A DNA stretch of 64,000 nt. It comes from Plasmodium malariae. Its lineage: Eukaryota; Apicomplexa; Aconoidasida; Haemosporida; Plasmodiidae. Where the stretch lies: NCBI RefSeq assembly GCF_900090045.1, contig NC_041781.1:755501-819500 (forward strand), given 5' to 3'. The notes under the pieces are model-generated. The model was not told the DNA's origin. It worked only from the letters and a program-made list of their open reading frames with translations, and did no database searches. Both the position numbers and the translations under genes were made by a program. Of the stretch, positions 1-11,515 are shown one piece after another. Position 1 is the stretch's first letter, and each line of letters starts with the position of its first letter.

Positions 1-238
1 TATGTGGTCGTGGTAAATATATATAAATTACGTTGTTTTTTATTTGTTTTTTTCCATAAAACAATTTCTTATCATAGTTACCTGAACACTTTGTCAGAAA
101 GGCTGTGGACGAGCAAAGGATAAAAAGGAAGTTTAAAATATTCATACTGCGAAACAATGAATATTATTTTTTATAATATAAAATTTGAGGGGTTGAATAT
201 AAAATATTTTTTAAAAAAAAGAACACAGAAGAAAAATG

Positions 239-297
<59 letters not shown>

Positions 298-1730
298 TTA
301 TAAATTATATAAATTTAAAAAAAAAAAAAAAACATAATAATGCTTAAATTTTTCTCCAATAAACAATTTTTCTGTTTTAATATTTAAAAAAATGCCTCAA
401 AAAAATTTTTATGGGAAGTCGACAATTCATTTAATAATTCAAAAATAAAAAAATATATCACTATTTAACCTATTTTATATATGTTTATTTATGTATTGTA
501 TATATTTATGTATTGTATTATTTATGTATTAACTATATTTATTTATGTATATATAAATGTTCATGTATATATTAAATATATATATGTACAAGTATTTACA
601 TGTATTTATTTTCACATATATATATTTAATAATATGCAATAGCTTGTGCAAATTTTTTTAAGTACTTTCTGAATTGCAAAAAGCAGTAGAGCTTAACGCT
701 CACCTCAAAAAATTCCTATTTTGCACGTTTTCAATTTTGGAAAGATAAAATAAAATAAAGCGAAATCGTATTATTATACATTTATGTATTTGAAGCGCTT
801 ATTTATTTTATTTCATTTTTTACACAAAAAATACGTATATAATAATATAAGATGACGAGGAAGGAATTTTGCCAGTATTTTTTATTCTTGTTATTACTGT
901 AATATTTTTTATGTATTAATTTATATAACACTTAATTATCGCATAGTTCAAAAAAAAAAAAAAAAATTCTACATAAACATTAAATAGTGCTATTTACAAT
1001 ATGGAAATGTAAAATGTTTGTATACATGCATTTGTTTATTTATTTGTTCATTTGTATATCTGTTTATTTATTTGTTCATTTGTATATCTGTTTATTTATT
1101 TGTTCATTTGTATATCTGTTTATTTATTTGTTCATTTGTATATCTGTTTATTTATTTGTTCATTTGTTTATTTGTTTATTTGTTTATTTTTGTTTAGTTA
1201 CTTCTTTTGTTTAAAAATGATTTTTGATTAATGTATGTGTTTTTTTTCCATTAAACATTAAATTGTCTTGTAGCTTAAGCTCCTTTAATCCCATGCAGCA
1301 TATTTAAATGGTTACCCCTCCACCACAAAAAAAAAATATAAGCATATAAATTAATTTTTACATGCATGTTTTATTATTTATTTAATTATGTTTGAGGGGA
1401 AAGTAAACCCAAATGGACGAAAAAAGAAAAAAATGGGGCAGAATAATAAAGGAAGGGTGAATAAACTTTGAAAAGGAAAAAATATTTTAAAAAAAAGAGG
1501 GAACAATTTGAAAAATGAGGGCCAAAAATTGAACAAAATAGTTAAAAATAATAAAAAAAAAAAAAATCTAACAAAATGTTCGCAAAAGGATTTGAAAAAC
1601 AAAGACTTGTAAAACTACCAGAATACCAAATAAAAGTGCTACAGCTTTAAAAAAGTCTTAAGGGAAATTTAAAAATTTTCATGTGAAACGGGAAGGGGAA
1701 AAAATAGGGAACTATTATATGAAGCCATCC
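1..1730. other. Intergenic region downstream of the ORC3-like gene
   Basis: No supportable gene. The stretch is A/T-rich, with a TA-dinucleotide run near 240-290, several poly-A tracts and a tandem repeat near 1031-1185. The short open frames at 987-1214 (plus) and 1378-1602 (minus) are translations of T-rich repeats and homopolymers (Phe/Leu/Ile/Tyr only). They lack the Lys/Asn/Glu-rich composition of the real genes here. It is probably the 3' flank of the minus-strand gene that ends at 1731. Confidence 0.6.
1031..1185. repeat. Tandem repeat, about 28-base unit
   Basis: Four to five nearly identical copies of a T-rich unit containing ttcatttgtatatctg. The array decays at its right end into a simpler ttgtttat repeat. 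It is non-coding; the open frame through it is a by-product of the stop-free repeat. Confidence 0.85.
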
Positions 1731-4700
1731 TCAGTTGAGATATCTCTTTCCGAATATAAGTTTTCGTATATTAGTGTTACTTAACATATCAAAAACATAA
1801 TTTTTAAATTTGCACTCATTATCGTCTTTTACTTGTTCAAAGGGAGACGATGTAGCATCCATATCATGATGACCATTTATTAGTGAGTTGAACCTTGTTT
1901 GTTCTTCCTTTTTTCCATTCCCAGGTGAGTCCAGCCGCTTTAATTTTGTTATTTTCCCTTGTTCTGATATTTGAGTATCTACATGTTCATTAGTAATAAT
2001 GTCATTGCAGTTTTGAAAATTTGAACGCTGCTCATCGTAAATGATAGATGAAAATAATTCGATATCATCATCCTTTGTTTTCACAAAGGACGATGGAATG
2101 TGTATTATTTTCATAAAATAAAAAAGGGACATAATTGCAATGATGAATCGATAAAACAATCCTTGAAATGTGTAGCAGTAATAGTTGGCTGATTCGGTCA
2201 GTTCACCAACACCATTGCGCTTATTAATCGTATTACTATCACAGTACTTACGACTGTTTCTAGTACTGCCACTACTGCCATTACCAATGCTATTACTGTC
2301 AATGATGCCATTATTACCGTAACTATTATTTTTTTTTTCCGAGCCTCCAACTAAATTTAGCTTCATATTCATATATTCAATAAACATACTGCACATGTTA
2401 ATACTCTTCGTTTTCATATTTTGAACAATTTTAAATATGATTACGATATCCTCATTTTGACATTTATTAAATGTATCTGCAAAAGAAAAAAAAATTATTT
2501 CATTTTTTTCATCGGTTAGTTCATTGGTAATGTGAAGTATGTTCTTAGTTGGCTGAAATTTTTTCTTATTCAGATGAACTTGCTTCTCTTTAAATTTACC
2601 CTTTGAATTGATAGTATCATTTATGTCATCACAAAAAGCTCTATAATTTAATGATACACAAATATTCGGTTTGTTTATATCGTTTATGTTTAATTTGTTA
2701 TAATAAAGAACATGTAACAATCTCATTTGTAAATTCGTGTTAAGTACGTCAAAAATTTCGGCACTATGGTCATGTGTTACACATATATTTGTTAATGGGA
2801 ATAAATATAAGCAAGGAATTAAAAGAAAGTAAAAATATTCACAAAAATATACTAGCATAAATTCAATAAAAGTCAAGTCTACGTTGTCCAAACTTAATTT
2901 GTTCAGAAGAATTGATACGGGAATATTTTCATGTTCCCTTTCATCTTTACAGTTTTTTGAATTGTTGTAATTGCCGCCGGGATGAAGGATACCACTGTTC
3001 TGGCAGTTATGCATGGCTCTGTCATTATTAAGGAGGTCTTTACTGAGATGGTCATTACTACTAATGGTATTATTGCTGCCACTCGTGTGAACCTCACTGT
3101 TGCACATGGTATTGTGATCAGGACCTTCTTTTAACACACGTACGGAATTACCTTTGTCATTTTTGCTACCGTCCCATTTTTCATTCTGAGCATCAATATT
3201 TAAAGTGTTTAACGTTTTGCAAAGTTCAACTTTTTCATTTTCGTGTAAGAAGGGGCTTATTCCCTTACTACTTGAAACATCACTTAGTACATTATAAATA
3301 TTTCTATTTAATGGGCTTATGTTTGCCATATTATGTGCATCCCCCCAATGTTTGCTCTCCTTCTCCTTCACCTCCTCTTCTTCCTTTTCTTTTTTTTTTT
3401 TTCTTCTTTTTTTTAACTCAATAGAGACATCAAGATAAGTAATTAAATAATTTAATTTGTCCAAAAAAATGGACATACTTATTGAGTATGTACGATTTCT
3501 TTTGTTTACATATTTTTCTAATTTAAATACATAAGAAACATTATTTAAAAAGTTATATATATCATTCAAAATTTTTTTAAGTACATTTATTTTAGTAATA
3601 TATAGATTTATAAGTAAATCACAAATGGTATTTAAAGTTTGTTTTAACTCTCTTTCTATTTCTTCATTTGCTATTATGAGATCTTTTAAATTATGTACAG
3701 AAAATTTCTGTTCATATTTCTTAAATAACTCTTTTAAAATTTTTATTCGTTTTCTTAAAGAAGAGTAAATAGGTATATTTTTTAAAATTATATTAATAAC
3801 TGCAAGGCATATATTATATTTTTTCTTTTTATATAAAAGGGAAATCATCCTTTTACTAATCGACTTAATTAAACATTTATGTAAATACAATAATACCATC
3901 TTTTTCATATTTACTAGTTCATTTTTTTTATCCTCATTTAATCTATTCTTATCTACACTATTTCCATGTTTTAGATTCTTACTTCCTTTACCGTTGTTCT
4001 TACTATTTGTATTACTACATGTGTCTAATTTTGCAACTATTTTTTCATAATTATATATTTTCATATATTCATTGTTTTTCCATTCCTTCATAAGAATCTT
4101 CAAGCAGTCCAAGTTATGTTCTACTTTCATATGAACAGACAAATTGTTTATTACATATTGCTTCAAACACTTACAATCATATATAAAAGTGTCATCCACT
4201 ATTTTGTTAATTGGTGATAATCCTTCCAATAAATTATATGATGCATTATTTTGAAAATAGTAATTCTGCAAATGTTCATCAGATTTCGACCTTCTTCTAA
4301 TATAGTCTGCTTGTGTCAAAAAAATTATTTCGCTCGTAGGGGTTTCCCCGTGCGGTCTTCCAAACGCACTTCCATTGTCTTCACTGTTAATGGGATTATT
4401 GTTGACACGTTTACCGTTATTATTGTTTCTGCAGTTGTTGCTGTTGCAGTTACTCTTGTTGTTTCCGCTGCTTCTGTTATTATTATTATTTCCACTATTT
4501 CCGATTCTGATGTTGTCATCCCCTTCGCAGATTCCTATGTCCTTTTCACCATTTTTGCAATTATCCATTTCCTCACTGCTCCAGTTACTATTACGGTTTC
4601 TGCTTAATGTGCATGTATCGTCTGCTTGTCCTTTTAGAGTATATGGACTTGTATCAGCATCGTAATCCTCTTTCTTACGATTCATAATTTTTTCATTTGT

Positions 4701-6935
4701 ACCACTATCCTTACTGCTGCACTCAATGCTGCTCCTACTGTCACCCTGTTTTCCTTGTTTATAATTCGAAAAGCTAAAATACAATATGCAATTATAAAAA
4801 TGCTCATTTTCGATTTTTCTTTTTTTCAAAATTTGTTGGTTTAACATGTTAGGATGTTCTTCATTGAGCCCATTAGAATTATTCTGTGGTCTTTTCTTTT
4901 TATTCTTTTCATTAACATGTGCATTTTCTTGTTTTTCATCGTTCGCTTGTATGTTTTCCATATCACAATTTTCTGCATTATCATCTATTTCTTTCATTCT
5001 ATTTTGATTTTCATCTTCGAGCACTTCCTTTGGATCATTCAAAATACCTGATCTTTTTCCTTGTGCTGTTTTAGTAGCTTCTTGATCTCCTCTTCCCCGT
5101 TTTCTGCAGCTACTCAGGTTCTTACTGTTCCCCATGGATAGCTCACTTAAAATATTCAACATGTTAATATCACCTTTTGACTTCAAATGATGAATGTGCT
5201 TTTCATAAAAGTTGCTTGCATAAAGAAAGAGCGTATATTTCTCGTGGATGTACTTGACATCAATTACATTTAAGGCTTTAATTATGTCCCTTTCAAACGT
5301 GCTAAATGTTTTGGTGTACTCCTCCTCTTTTTGCTCTCCTCTTGTAGCTTCTTCCTTTTTGCATCCATCTGTTTTATGTCCATCTGTTATATTTCCACCA
5401 TTATGTATAGTACCACAACTGAAGTAGGTTAAGGGAATATTTAAAAATGATAAAATTTTTTTATCATAAAAGTCGCGTATAAACATATAAAAAAAATGTT
5501 TGAGTCTTAAAAAGCCCAAATCGTGGTCCGAAATAAAAATACGATCTATTAAGTAATTATATTCCTTCAATTTTATCAACACACTATTAAAAAATGGGAT
5601 AAATATAATATTTTCTATCAAATTATAATAATTTAAATAAAAATTACAAATATTCACATGTACATATTTTTTTATAAAATAGACTAAATTGCTTAAAGCT
5701 GACAATACACAATTATTAGTTATTATAACACTAATATTTATAGATGTAATTTCTTTTAAATGGGTCAGATATAGTAGGAGTGCACTAAATGTAGATGATC
5801 TCAACTGCAAATAATTTTTTATGAAAATTAGTAAAACTTCGCTTTGTTTTTTTTTTTTTCTTTTTCTTTTTTTCTTTATCGTTTTGTAAAATAAATAGTT
5901 TATATTATTTCTATCTACTTTCATGAAACAATTACCGTTTAACTCTTTTATTATTCTAATTAGTATACTTTCCACAGTGTCGTTTGAGTAAACACTAATC
6001 ATACACGAAGTAATATGCTTCTGATTTTTTAGCTGGATGTAGGAAACTAAGCGATCTTCAGAGTTGTTATAAGTGAACGTGTTATCGTCACCTGTTAAGG
6101 TGGATTCTGCCCCACTGCTCGTCCTTTCGTCGTCCTCACTGCTTACATTTTTGCCATCTTCACTTCTTCTATTTTTGCCGTCTTTACTCATTCCATTTTT
6201 GCCGTCTTCACTTCTTCCATTTTTGCCGTCTTCACTTCTTCCATTTTTGCCGTCTTCACTTCTTCCATTTTTGCCATCTTCACTTCTTCCATTTTCGCAT
6301 CTCCCACTACTTACTCTATGACCTCCCGCTCTATGCTTCTTACTACAACAGTTTAGCACTTTTAGCTTTGCAGCGATTATTCTGTACTGCAAGGAGTTTA
6401 CGAACGGACATGTTTGCGTTTTTATAATAAGTAGGGATACCTTATCATCCTTCAAACATAAATTCTTATTTAGAAAATTCACTTCTTTGTTTATCATTTC
6501 ATTTAAATAATTATAAATAAAACAATTCATATAATCATTTAGAAGTTTCCATGTTTCGTTAAACGCTTTACTCCTTAATATGAGGGAAGAAGTCTCATCG
6601 TCATCTAATACATTAATTTCTTGTATCATCTCCTTATTTTTGTTTTGTCTTAATCTGTTTATTTGCTTGTTCTCACTTATGCACTTCAAATCATTTTTTA
6701 CATTTATAATTGGCAATGCGACAGATGTTGAGCATATGTTAAAATTAGCAAATACCATATCATTCAGTTTATTAAAACTTTTTCTTTTTTTCACATAATT
6801 TTTTATTTTGTGTTTGCTCAGCCAGCAACTAGAAGTTACCCGAACTCTCTCCGTCTCGTAATTCCCTCCCTCGATCATTTCGTTTCTATTCAGGAATTGG
6901 CCAGATGAGAAATTGTTGAGGTGATAACTTGTCAA
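1731..6935 (-). CDS. ORC3: Origin recognition complex subunit 3-like protein
   Basis: Single-exon gene for a 1,734-residue protein, probably the ORC3 subunit of the origin recognition complex, which marks DNA replication origins in the nucleus. Similarity to ORC3/Latheo proteins, judged by eye, appears in order. Around residues 124-133 there is an N-terminal F-x-x-T-W-x-L block. Residues 295-500 resemble the AAA-like part without a Walker A motif, including a strand followed by ITNN and an HDLGFLRLKHFF helix comparable to the HDFSVQNFIKGL block. Near the C-terminus there is a PNICVSLNYRAF segment and a winged-helix-like FYRFIIAIMSLFYFMKIIHI stretch. A typical ORC3 is about 700 residues; the excess is Asn/Ser/Lys-rich inserts, including an eight-residue tandem repeat (SEDGKNGR) near 215-265. 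A KKKRKRKKKK run near 354 could be a nuclear localisation signal. The assignment rests on scattered pattern matches. It could instead be a conserved Plasmodium protein with a chance resemblance. Confidence 0.6.
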   Translation of the reverse strand: MTSYHLNNFSSGQFLNRNEMIEGGNYETERVRVTSSCWLSKHKIKNYVKKRKSFNKLNDMVFANFNICSTSVALPIINVKNDLKCISENKQINRLRQNKNKEMIQEINVLDDDETSSLILRSKAFNETWKLLNDYMNCFIYNYLNEMINKEVNFLNKNLCLKDDKVSLLIIKTQTCPFVNSLQYRIIAAKLKVLNCCSKKHRAGGHRVSSGRCENGRSEDGKNGRSEDGKNGRSEDGKNGRSEDGKNGMSKDGKNRRSEDGKNVSSEDDERTSSGAESTLTGDDNTFTYNNSEDRLVSYIQLKNQKHITSCMISVYSNDTVESILIRIIKELNGNCFMKVDRNNINYLFYKTIKKKRKRKKKKQSEVLLIFIKNYLQLRSSTFSALLLYLTHLKEITSINISVIITNNCVLSALSNLVYFIKKYVHVNICNFYLNYYNLIENIIFIPFFNSVLIKLKEYNYLIDRIFISDHDLGFLRLKHFFYMFIRDFYDKKILSFLNIPLTYFSCGTIHNGGNITDGHKTDGCKKEEATRGEQKEEEYTKTFSTFERDIIKALNVIDVKYIHEKYTLFLYASNFYEKHIHHLKSKGDINMLNILSELSMGNSKNLSSCRKRGRGDQEATKTAQGKRSGILNDPKEVLEDENQNRMKEIDDNAENCDMENIQANDEKQENAHVNEKNKKKRPQNNSNGLNEEHPNMLNQQILKKRKIENEHFYNCILYFSFSNYKQGKQGDSRSSIECSSKDSGTNEKIMNRKKEDYDADTSPYTLKGQADDTCTLSRNRNSNWSSEEMDNCKNGEKDIGICEGDDNIRIGNSGNNNNNRSSGNNKSNCNSNNCRNNNNGKRVNNNPINSEDNGSAFGRPHGETPTSEIIFLTQADYIRRRSKSDEHLQNYYFQNNASYNLLEGLSPINKIVDDTFIYDCKCLKQYVINNLSVHMKVEHNLDCLKILMKEWKNNEYMKIYNYEKIVAKLDTCSNTNSKNNGKGSKNLKHGNSVDKNRLNEDKKNELVNMKKMVLLYLHKCLIKSISKRMISLLYKKKKYNICLAVINIILKNIPIYSSLRKRIKILKELFKKYEQKFSVHNLKDLIIANEEIERELKQTLNTICDLLINLYITKINVLKKILNDIYNFLNNVSYVFKLEKYVNKRNRTYSISMSIFLDKLNYLITYLDVSIELKKRRKKKKEKEEEEVKEKESKHWGDAHNMANISPLNRNIYNVLSDVSSSKGISPFLHENEKVELCKTLNTLNIDAQNEKWDGSKNDKGNSVRVLKEGPDHNTMCNSEVHTSGSNNTISSNDHLSKDLLNNDRAMHNCQNSGILHPGGNYNNSKNCKDEREHENIPVSILLNKLSLDNVDLTFIEFMLVYFCEYFYFLLIPCLYLFPLTNICVTHDHSAEIFDVLNTNLQMRLLHVLYYNKLNINDINKPNICVSLNYRAFCDDINDTINSKGKFKEKQVHLNKKKFQPTKNILHITNELTDEKNEIIFFSFADTFNKCQNEDIVIIFKIVQNMKTKSINMCSMFIEYMNMKLNLVGGSEKKNNSYGNNGIIDSNSIGNGSSGSTRNSRKYCDSNTINKRNGVGELTESANYYCYTFQGLFYRFIIAIMSLFYFMKIIHIPSSFVKTKDDDIELFSSIIYDEQRSNFQNCNDIITNEHVDTQISEQGKITKLKRLDSPGNGKKEEQTRFNSLINGHHDMDATSSPFEQVKDDNECKFKNYVFDMLSNTNIRKLIFGKRYLN
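6165..6305 (-). repeat. 24-base coding minisatellite in the ORC3-like gene
   Basis: About six copies of a 24-base unit that on the minus strand encode Ser-Glu-Asp-Gly-Lys-Asn-Gly-Arg. Outer copies have point changes (Met-Ser-Lys-Asp, Arg-Arg-Ser). The unit is a multiple of three, so copy number can change without breaking the frame. The repeat lies in a linker before the AAA-like region. Confidence 0.85.
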
Positions 6936-7082
6936 GGTGGGAAGTTACCAAGAAGAGACGTTGGCAAAAATGAAACAAAAATGTGCAAATAAAAAAATGT
7001 GAACAGTTACAATAAAATAAAATAAAATTAAAACAAAGCAAAAAAAAAAAAAAAATAATAATAATAAAAATAGCGTAAAAAA

Positions 7083-7245
7083 AAGGAATATAAGAAAAAG
7101 GATAAACAAAGGGCTATAAAAAAAGGATAAACAAAGGGCTATAAAAAAAGGATAAACAAAGGGCTATAAAAAAAGGATAAACAAAGGGCTATAAAAACAG
7201 GATAAACAAAGGGCTATAAAAACAGGATAAACAAAAAAAAAAAGA
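7083..7245. repeat. Tandem repeat, about 25-base unit
   Basis: About six copies of a unit containing ggataaacaaagggctat followed by an A run. The last two copies carry one C in the A run. It lies about 150 bases upstream of the ORC3-like start codon, so it is in the 5' UTR or promoter. Confidence 0.85.
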
Positions 7246-8019
7246 TAAAACAAAATTGACAAAGGCAAAAAGGGTGTGAACAAATTTACACATTCTAAAT
7301 ACTTCCCCGTGTGTTCAACGTCTGTGTGTAAATTTTGTTAAAGCCTTATTAATAACATTTATGTATGCATACATGCAAAAACAAATATACAAATACATAC
7401 ACATATACGCGCAATATTAATTCCTTGCCACGTTGGTACATTCTCACAGTTATTCAAAGAAAAATAAGGAAAAAATAAAAAAAAAAAAGAAAAATACTCT
7501 CATTTTTACATATATCTCTGTGTCAATTTGTGCGACAACCTATTGATATTCCAATACACCCATGTAATTTGCACAAGGGTTTTATTTCTGTTTCGTTTTG
7601 TTCCTTAGTTTCTTTGTTCATTTTGTGCCTTTTTGTTTCATATTGATTTGATTTTTTTTTTTTTTTTTTTCTTTTACCAAAAAATTGATCACATTAGCAA
7701 AGAAAAAATACGCATTTTCTTTTTCCTTCATATTTCTTTTTTCCCCTAGCACTTATCTTGGTTTTATTAGAGCACTTCTCCCATGTTCATACATAAAATT
7801 CATGCATTTTAAAAAATAAAACATAAGATTTAATAGTACTAAATAAGTACTAAACCAGTATTATATATGCGTTAAATAAGCGTTAAATGCGTATTTTATT
7901 TAACTTATCAATGATCAAATATGTGAAAATATTGAAAGTTCATCAAAACCAAAGCCACTAGCTCCTTCTTGGAAAGATTTGCTCAGCATTTTATGACCAA
8001 AAAAAAAAAAGAAAATAAA

Positions 8020-8125
8020 AAGATAAAAATAGGGATAAAAATTGGGATAAAAATTGGGATAAAAATAAGATAAAAATAAGATAAAAATAGGGATAAAAAT
8101 AGGGATAAAAATAAAGATAAATATA
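8020..8125. repeat. Short degenerate repeat gggataaaaat
   Basis: Roughly eight imperfect copies of a 10-12-base A-rich unit (gggataaaaatt / agataaaaat). Non-coding. Confidence 0.7.
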
Positions 8126-8552
8126 AAAAGAACAATAACAATAACATAACAAAAAATTATACGAAATAAAACAACCCCAACTGATAACAGCTAACGGAAT
8201 GAAAGTTCCAACAGGAAAACTGAGCTTACATAAACAAACTTGTTAACTAGCGAGATAACTAGTACGAATAATATATGGTAAAAAACATAAAAAAGTAAAA
8301 AAATTAAATAAAAAGTAGAAGAACAAATCCATAAAACGAATATAAAGTCCATTTGAAATGCAACGTGCACATGCAAATATTAAATCGTGCACAGAGATAT
8401 GTTTTTTTTTTTTTTTTTCCATTTCTTTTTTTCCTTATCCTATTTCAATTTATTCCCCTTCCCGAAAATTGCGCTTCATCTTGTTAGAGACATATATCAC
8501 AGCATGTCCAATTTTTATCCATCATACATTATTTCAGTGTCTGTCAGATAAC

Positions 8553-9875
8553 TTACTTGGACAAAACAATTTCCCTATTTTCATTGGACTGAACGAAAAT
8601 TCTTTGCTCGCTGTAAAATCTAGTGAGCTGTAATCTTATTTCTTCAAAACGGTCATAATGATAATTTGCGTAACTATATAAAAAGGTGATTTTCTTGTTA
8701 ACATATTTAAAATTCTTTTGTTCTTGTAAAATGGAAATAAGTATTTTTGCTTTTTTTAAATTACTAGTTAAAGTATCTTTATATGTATTTAATTTTTTAA
8801 TTTCTTTTTTAAACTTTCTTTTTGTTTCATATAAACATCTAAGAATTAATTCTTTTAAACTAATAATTTTAGATACATCTGTTATGACGTTATATAGAAC
8901 ATTTTTTTCCCTTGCCAAGTCATCTTTTTCCAAAATTCGTTCAAATAAGTTGTTTATTGTGTTCAGTGCATTTTCTTCAGGTAAGTACAGTCGATTTAAC
9001 GAAACTGCTAAGTACAACATTAGATAACAAAATTCTCTGTTACTTATAGTTTTGTAATAAATACGTAATAAATAACAATAGGAATATATAATTTCAATAA
9101 TTATAAAAATGACATTTTGATTTACATCCTTATTACAACATATGTGTTCAGGTACTTCCATTCTTTTTATTACACACTCAAGCCACCATGGTTCAAATTT
9201 ATCTATATACAAATTCATATCATTATTTTTTAAAAATGAAAAAAATTGTTTTTTTTCTGTTTTATTCAAATTTTCTAACTTAAGTTCATCTTTTAGTGCT
9301 AATTCGGTGAGTACTTTATACCTTTTGTTGCTTATGCACCATTTATTCAGGTACTCTGAATTTTCTGCTGCTTCACTTTCGCTGCTAGCTGTTTCTTCGC
9401 AATTTGCATCATCTCCATTGTCATCGTCTCTGGGTTGCGGTAAACTACCCCTTTCTTCATCTCCGTCATGTACATGCTCATCCTCCTCATCTTCTTCATT
9501 GTCGCACTTTCCCTGTTCATCCCCACCTCTCAACTCCTCAGCCCAACCACATTTTACATGTTCGTAATTTCCCCTATCGTAACGCGCTTTACTTTTTTTT
9601 TCATCTTTCCTTTCATTCAGTATTTTACATTCACTTGTAAAATCGCTTTCCGCATTATCCTCGTAAAACTTTTTCAGTTTAAATTTAAATTCCTTTTTAT
9701 CAAATTCGGTTAGTGCATTATTTCTTATATTTTCGTTTACATGTTTTTCTAAAAAATTATTAACACAATTATCATTATGATTTTGATAACACTCAAGACT
9801 GCAATAGACTATTTCACATGATGGACACACATACTGGAAAATTTTCTTTTTGCACACTTCGCATGTTTTTTTCAT
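8553..9875 (-). CDS. HIT-type zinc finger protein (ZNHIT2-like)
   Basis: Single-exon gene, 440 residues. The N-terminus is a clear HIT zinc finger. Cys5, Cys8, Cys17, Cys20, Cys25, Cys29, His33 and Cys37 form the expected CxxC...CxxC...C-x3-C-x3-H-x3-C pattern. The following helix, NNFLEKHVNENIR, resembles the segment after the finger in ZNHIT2. In other eukaryotes that protein works with the R2TP/HSP90 machinery in assembling spliceosomal and snoRNP complexes. After an acidic low-complexity linker (about residues 110-170), the C-terminal 260 residues are mostly helical with a Lys-rich coiled-coil-like end. The zinc finger is certain; the ZNHIT2 subtype, rather than ZNHIT6/BCD1, is inferred from the post-finger sequence and the long helical C-terminus. 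The start fits because the finger begins at residue 5. Confidence 0.85.
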   Translation of the reverse strand: MKKTCEVCKKKIFQYVCPSCEIVYCSLECYQNHNDNCVNNFLEKHVNENIRNNALTEFDKKEFKFKLKKFYEDNAESDFTSECKILNERKDEKKSKARYDRGNYEHVKCGWAEELRGGDEQGKCDNEEDEEDEHVHDGDEERGSLPQPRDDDNGDDANCEETASSESEAAENSEYLNKWCISNKRYKVLTELALKDELKLENLNKTEKKQFFSFLKNNDMNLYIDKFEPWWLECVIKRMEVPEHICCNKDVNQNVIFIIIEIIYSYCYLLRIYYKTISNREFCYLMLYLAVSLNRLYLPEENALNTINNLFERILEKDDLAREKNVLYNVITDVSKIISLKELILRCLYETKRKFKKEIKKLNTYKDTLTSNLKKAKILISILQEQKNFKYVNKKITFLYSYANYHYDRFEEIRLQLTRFYSEQRIFVQSNENREIVLSK

Positions 9876-10160
9876 TGTAACAAGTTCTATCTACGAGTTT
9901 TTAACTGGTTATCATACGTCGTTTCACAAGAATATATTCATATAAATGCATTTACTTTTATGCAAACATTCATGGATATATTTATACGTACTCAAAATTT
10001 CTCTTATATGTTATGTGGATCCGCATGATAGACGTGCAGCGTATCCCTTCTAAAATATTTTATTGCATAGGAAAGGTAACTCACATCGTTTCAAAGCACT
10101 CGTATACAACAAATTAATGATAAGTAAATAGATAGAGAAAATAAAAAAAAAAAAAAAAAA

Positions 10161-10191
<31 letters not shown>

Positions 10192-10566
10192 CAACTCTTC
10201 TATGCCTTACAATAAACAAATAAGAGTGGTATATGTATAATAAATACTTATTGAAATAAGCCTAAATGGTATACGTTTTTATTTTGTCACAATCAAAATG
10301 AGCAGCAGTAAATTTGCATGTTGTTTTGTGCTCGCCGTATGGTTATAATTTTTCCGGTTTGGAGCTTTTATCGTCTTATAATGTATCCTTAAAAACATAA
10401 AAATAAACCCATTGATCGTTTATTTCATCAGTTGGCTTAAAAAAAAAAAAAAAAAACTGCGAAATATTTTCATCGTACACTAGATCATACTAACAATATT
10501 GATTTTACCATGTTTATAACTTTTTTTTTTTTCTCATTTCATAATTACACTAAACCAGCTTCAAAC

Positions 10567-10603
<37 letters not shown>

Positions 10604-11039
10604 TATATATATAAGAATATTTATTTATATACATAGTCATACATAAACTTGTCAATCATAAAACACAAACCAGTTCATAATATACCAATTCCCCTTTTCA
10701 CCGATTTTCAGTTTATTAAAACGTCGAAAGGAATGGAATAATGGAATAAAATTTATTGAAAATTTAAAAAAAATGATTCTTTTTTTTTTTTTTTAAGTAT
10801 GTTCACTATAAATATTCATTCTAATGACTTACATTATGCTTAAAAAGCAAAGAGAAAAATATTAATTATTTTTACCAATTTTACCACTGCAAATGACGAG
10901 AAGTAAAAAAAATGATGAAAAAAGAAAATTGCGAAAACTGACGAAGTTGAATTTTTTTTTTTTTTAGAAGTTATTAGGACATAAATATATATATATAATA
11001 ATTTCAATTTTTACCAAAACGTTGTTCCGTTTTTCTTTA

Positions 11040-11088
<49 letters not shown>

Positions 11089-11483
11089 TTTTTCTTTTCC
11101 TTTTTTTACTTTACAAGCTTTTATTCCATTTTTAGTAGTACGGTAATATATCTAATTTTGAAAGTTTATTCTTTCTGTACTCGCTAATTTTTTAACAAAT
11201 TATTTTGTCAAAATTTTTAAGTGACGCAATAACAACAGGAAACAAAAAAAAAAAAAAAAAATAAATAAATAACAAAATAACAAAATAGCAAAATAACAAA
11301 ATAACAAAATAGCAAAATAACAAAATAACAAAATAGCAAAATAACAAAATAACAGAATTACGAAATAACACAATAGAACACTAATACAATGCTTTTACAT
11401 ATTCACAAAGTAAAAGGCGAAAAGTTCCATATAGTTACGCTTAGTATGGGGAGATACACACACACGTATGCATAGAAATATTC

Positions 11484-11515
<32 letters not shown>

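Larger units (their letters stand above)
6936..8552. other. Intergenic region between the ORC3-like and ZNHIT2-like genes
   Basis: Holds the presumed promoter and 5' UTR of the ORC3-like gene and the 3' flank of the ZNHIT2-like gene. It contains two short tandem arrays (7083-7245 and 8020-8125) and poly-A/poly-T tracts. I see no open frame with gene-like composition. The frame at 8191-8376 (minus) is mostly hydrophobic translation of A-rich DNA. Confidence 0.6.

Noticed and set aside
4251..4665. Plus-strand frames inside the ORC3-like gene (Val/Ile/Leu-rich)
   Set aside because: Antisense reading of Asn/Ser/Gly codon repeats of the minus-strand gene; composition is a mirror of the coding strand.
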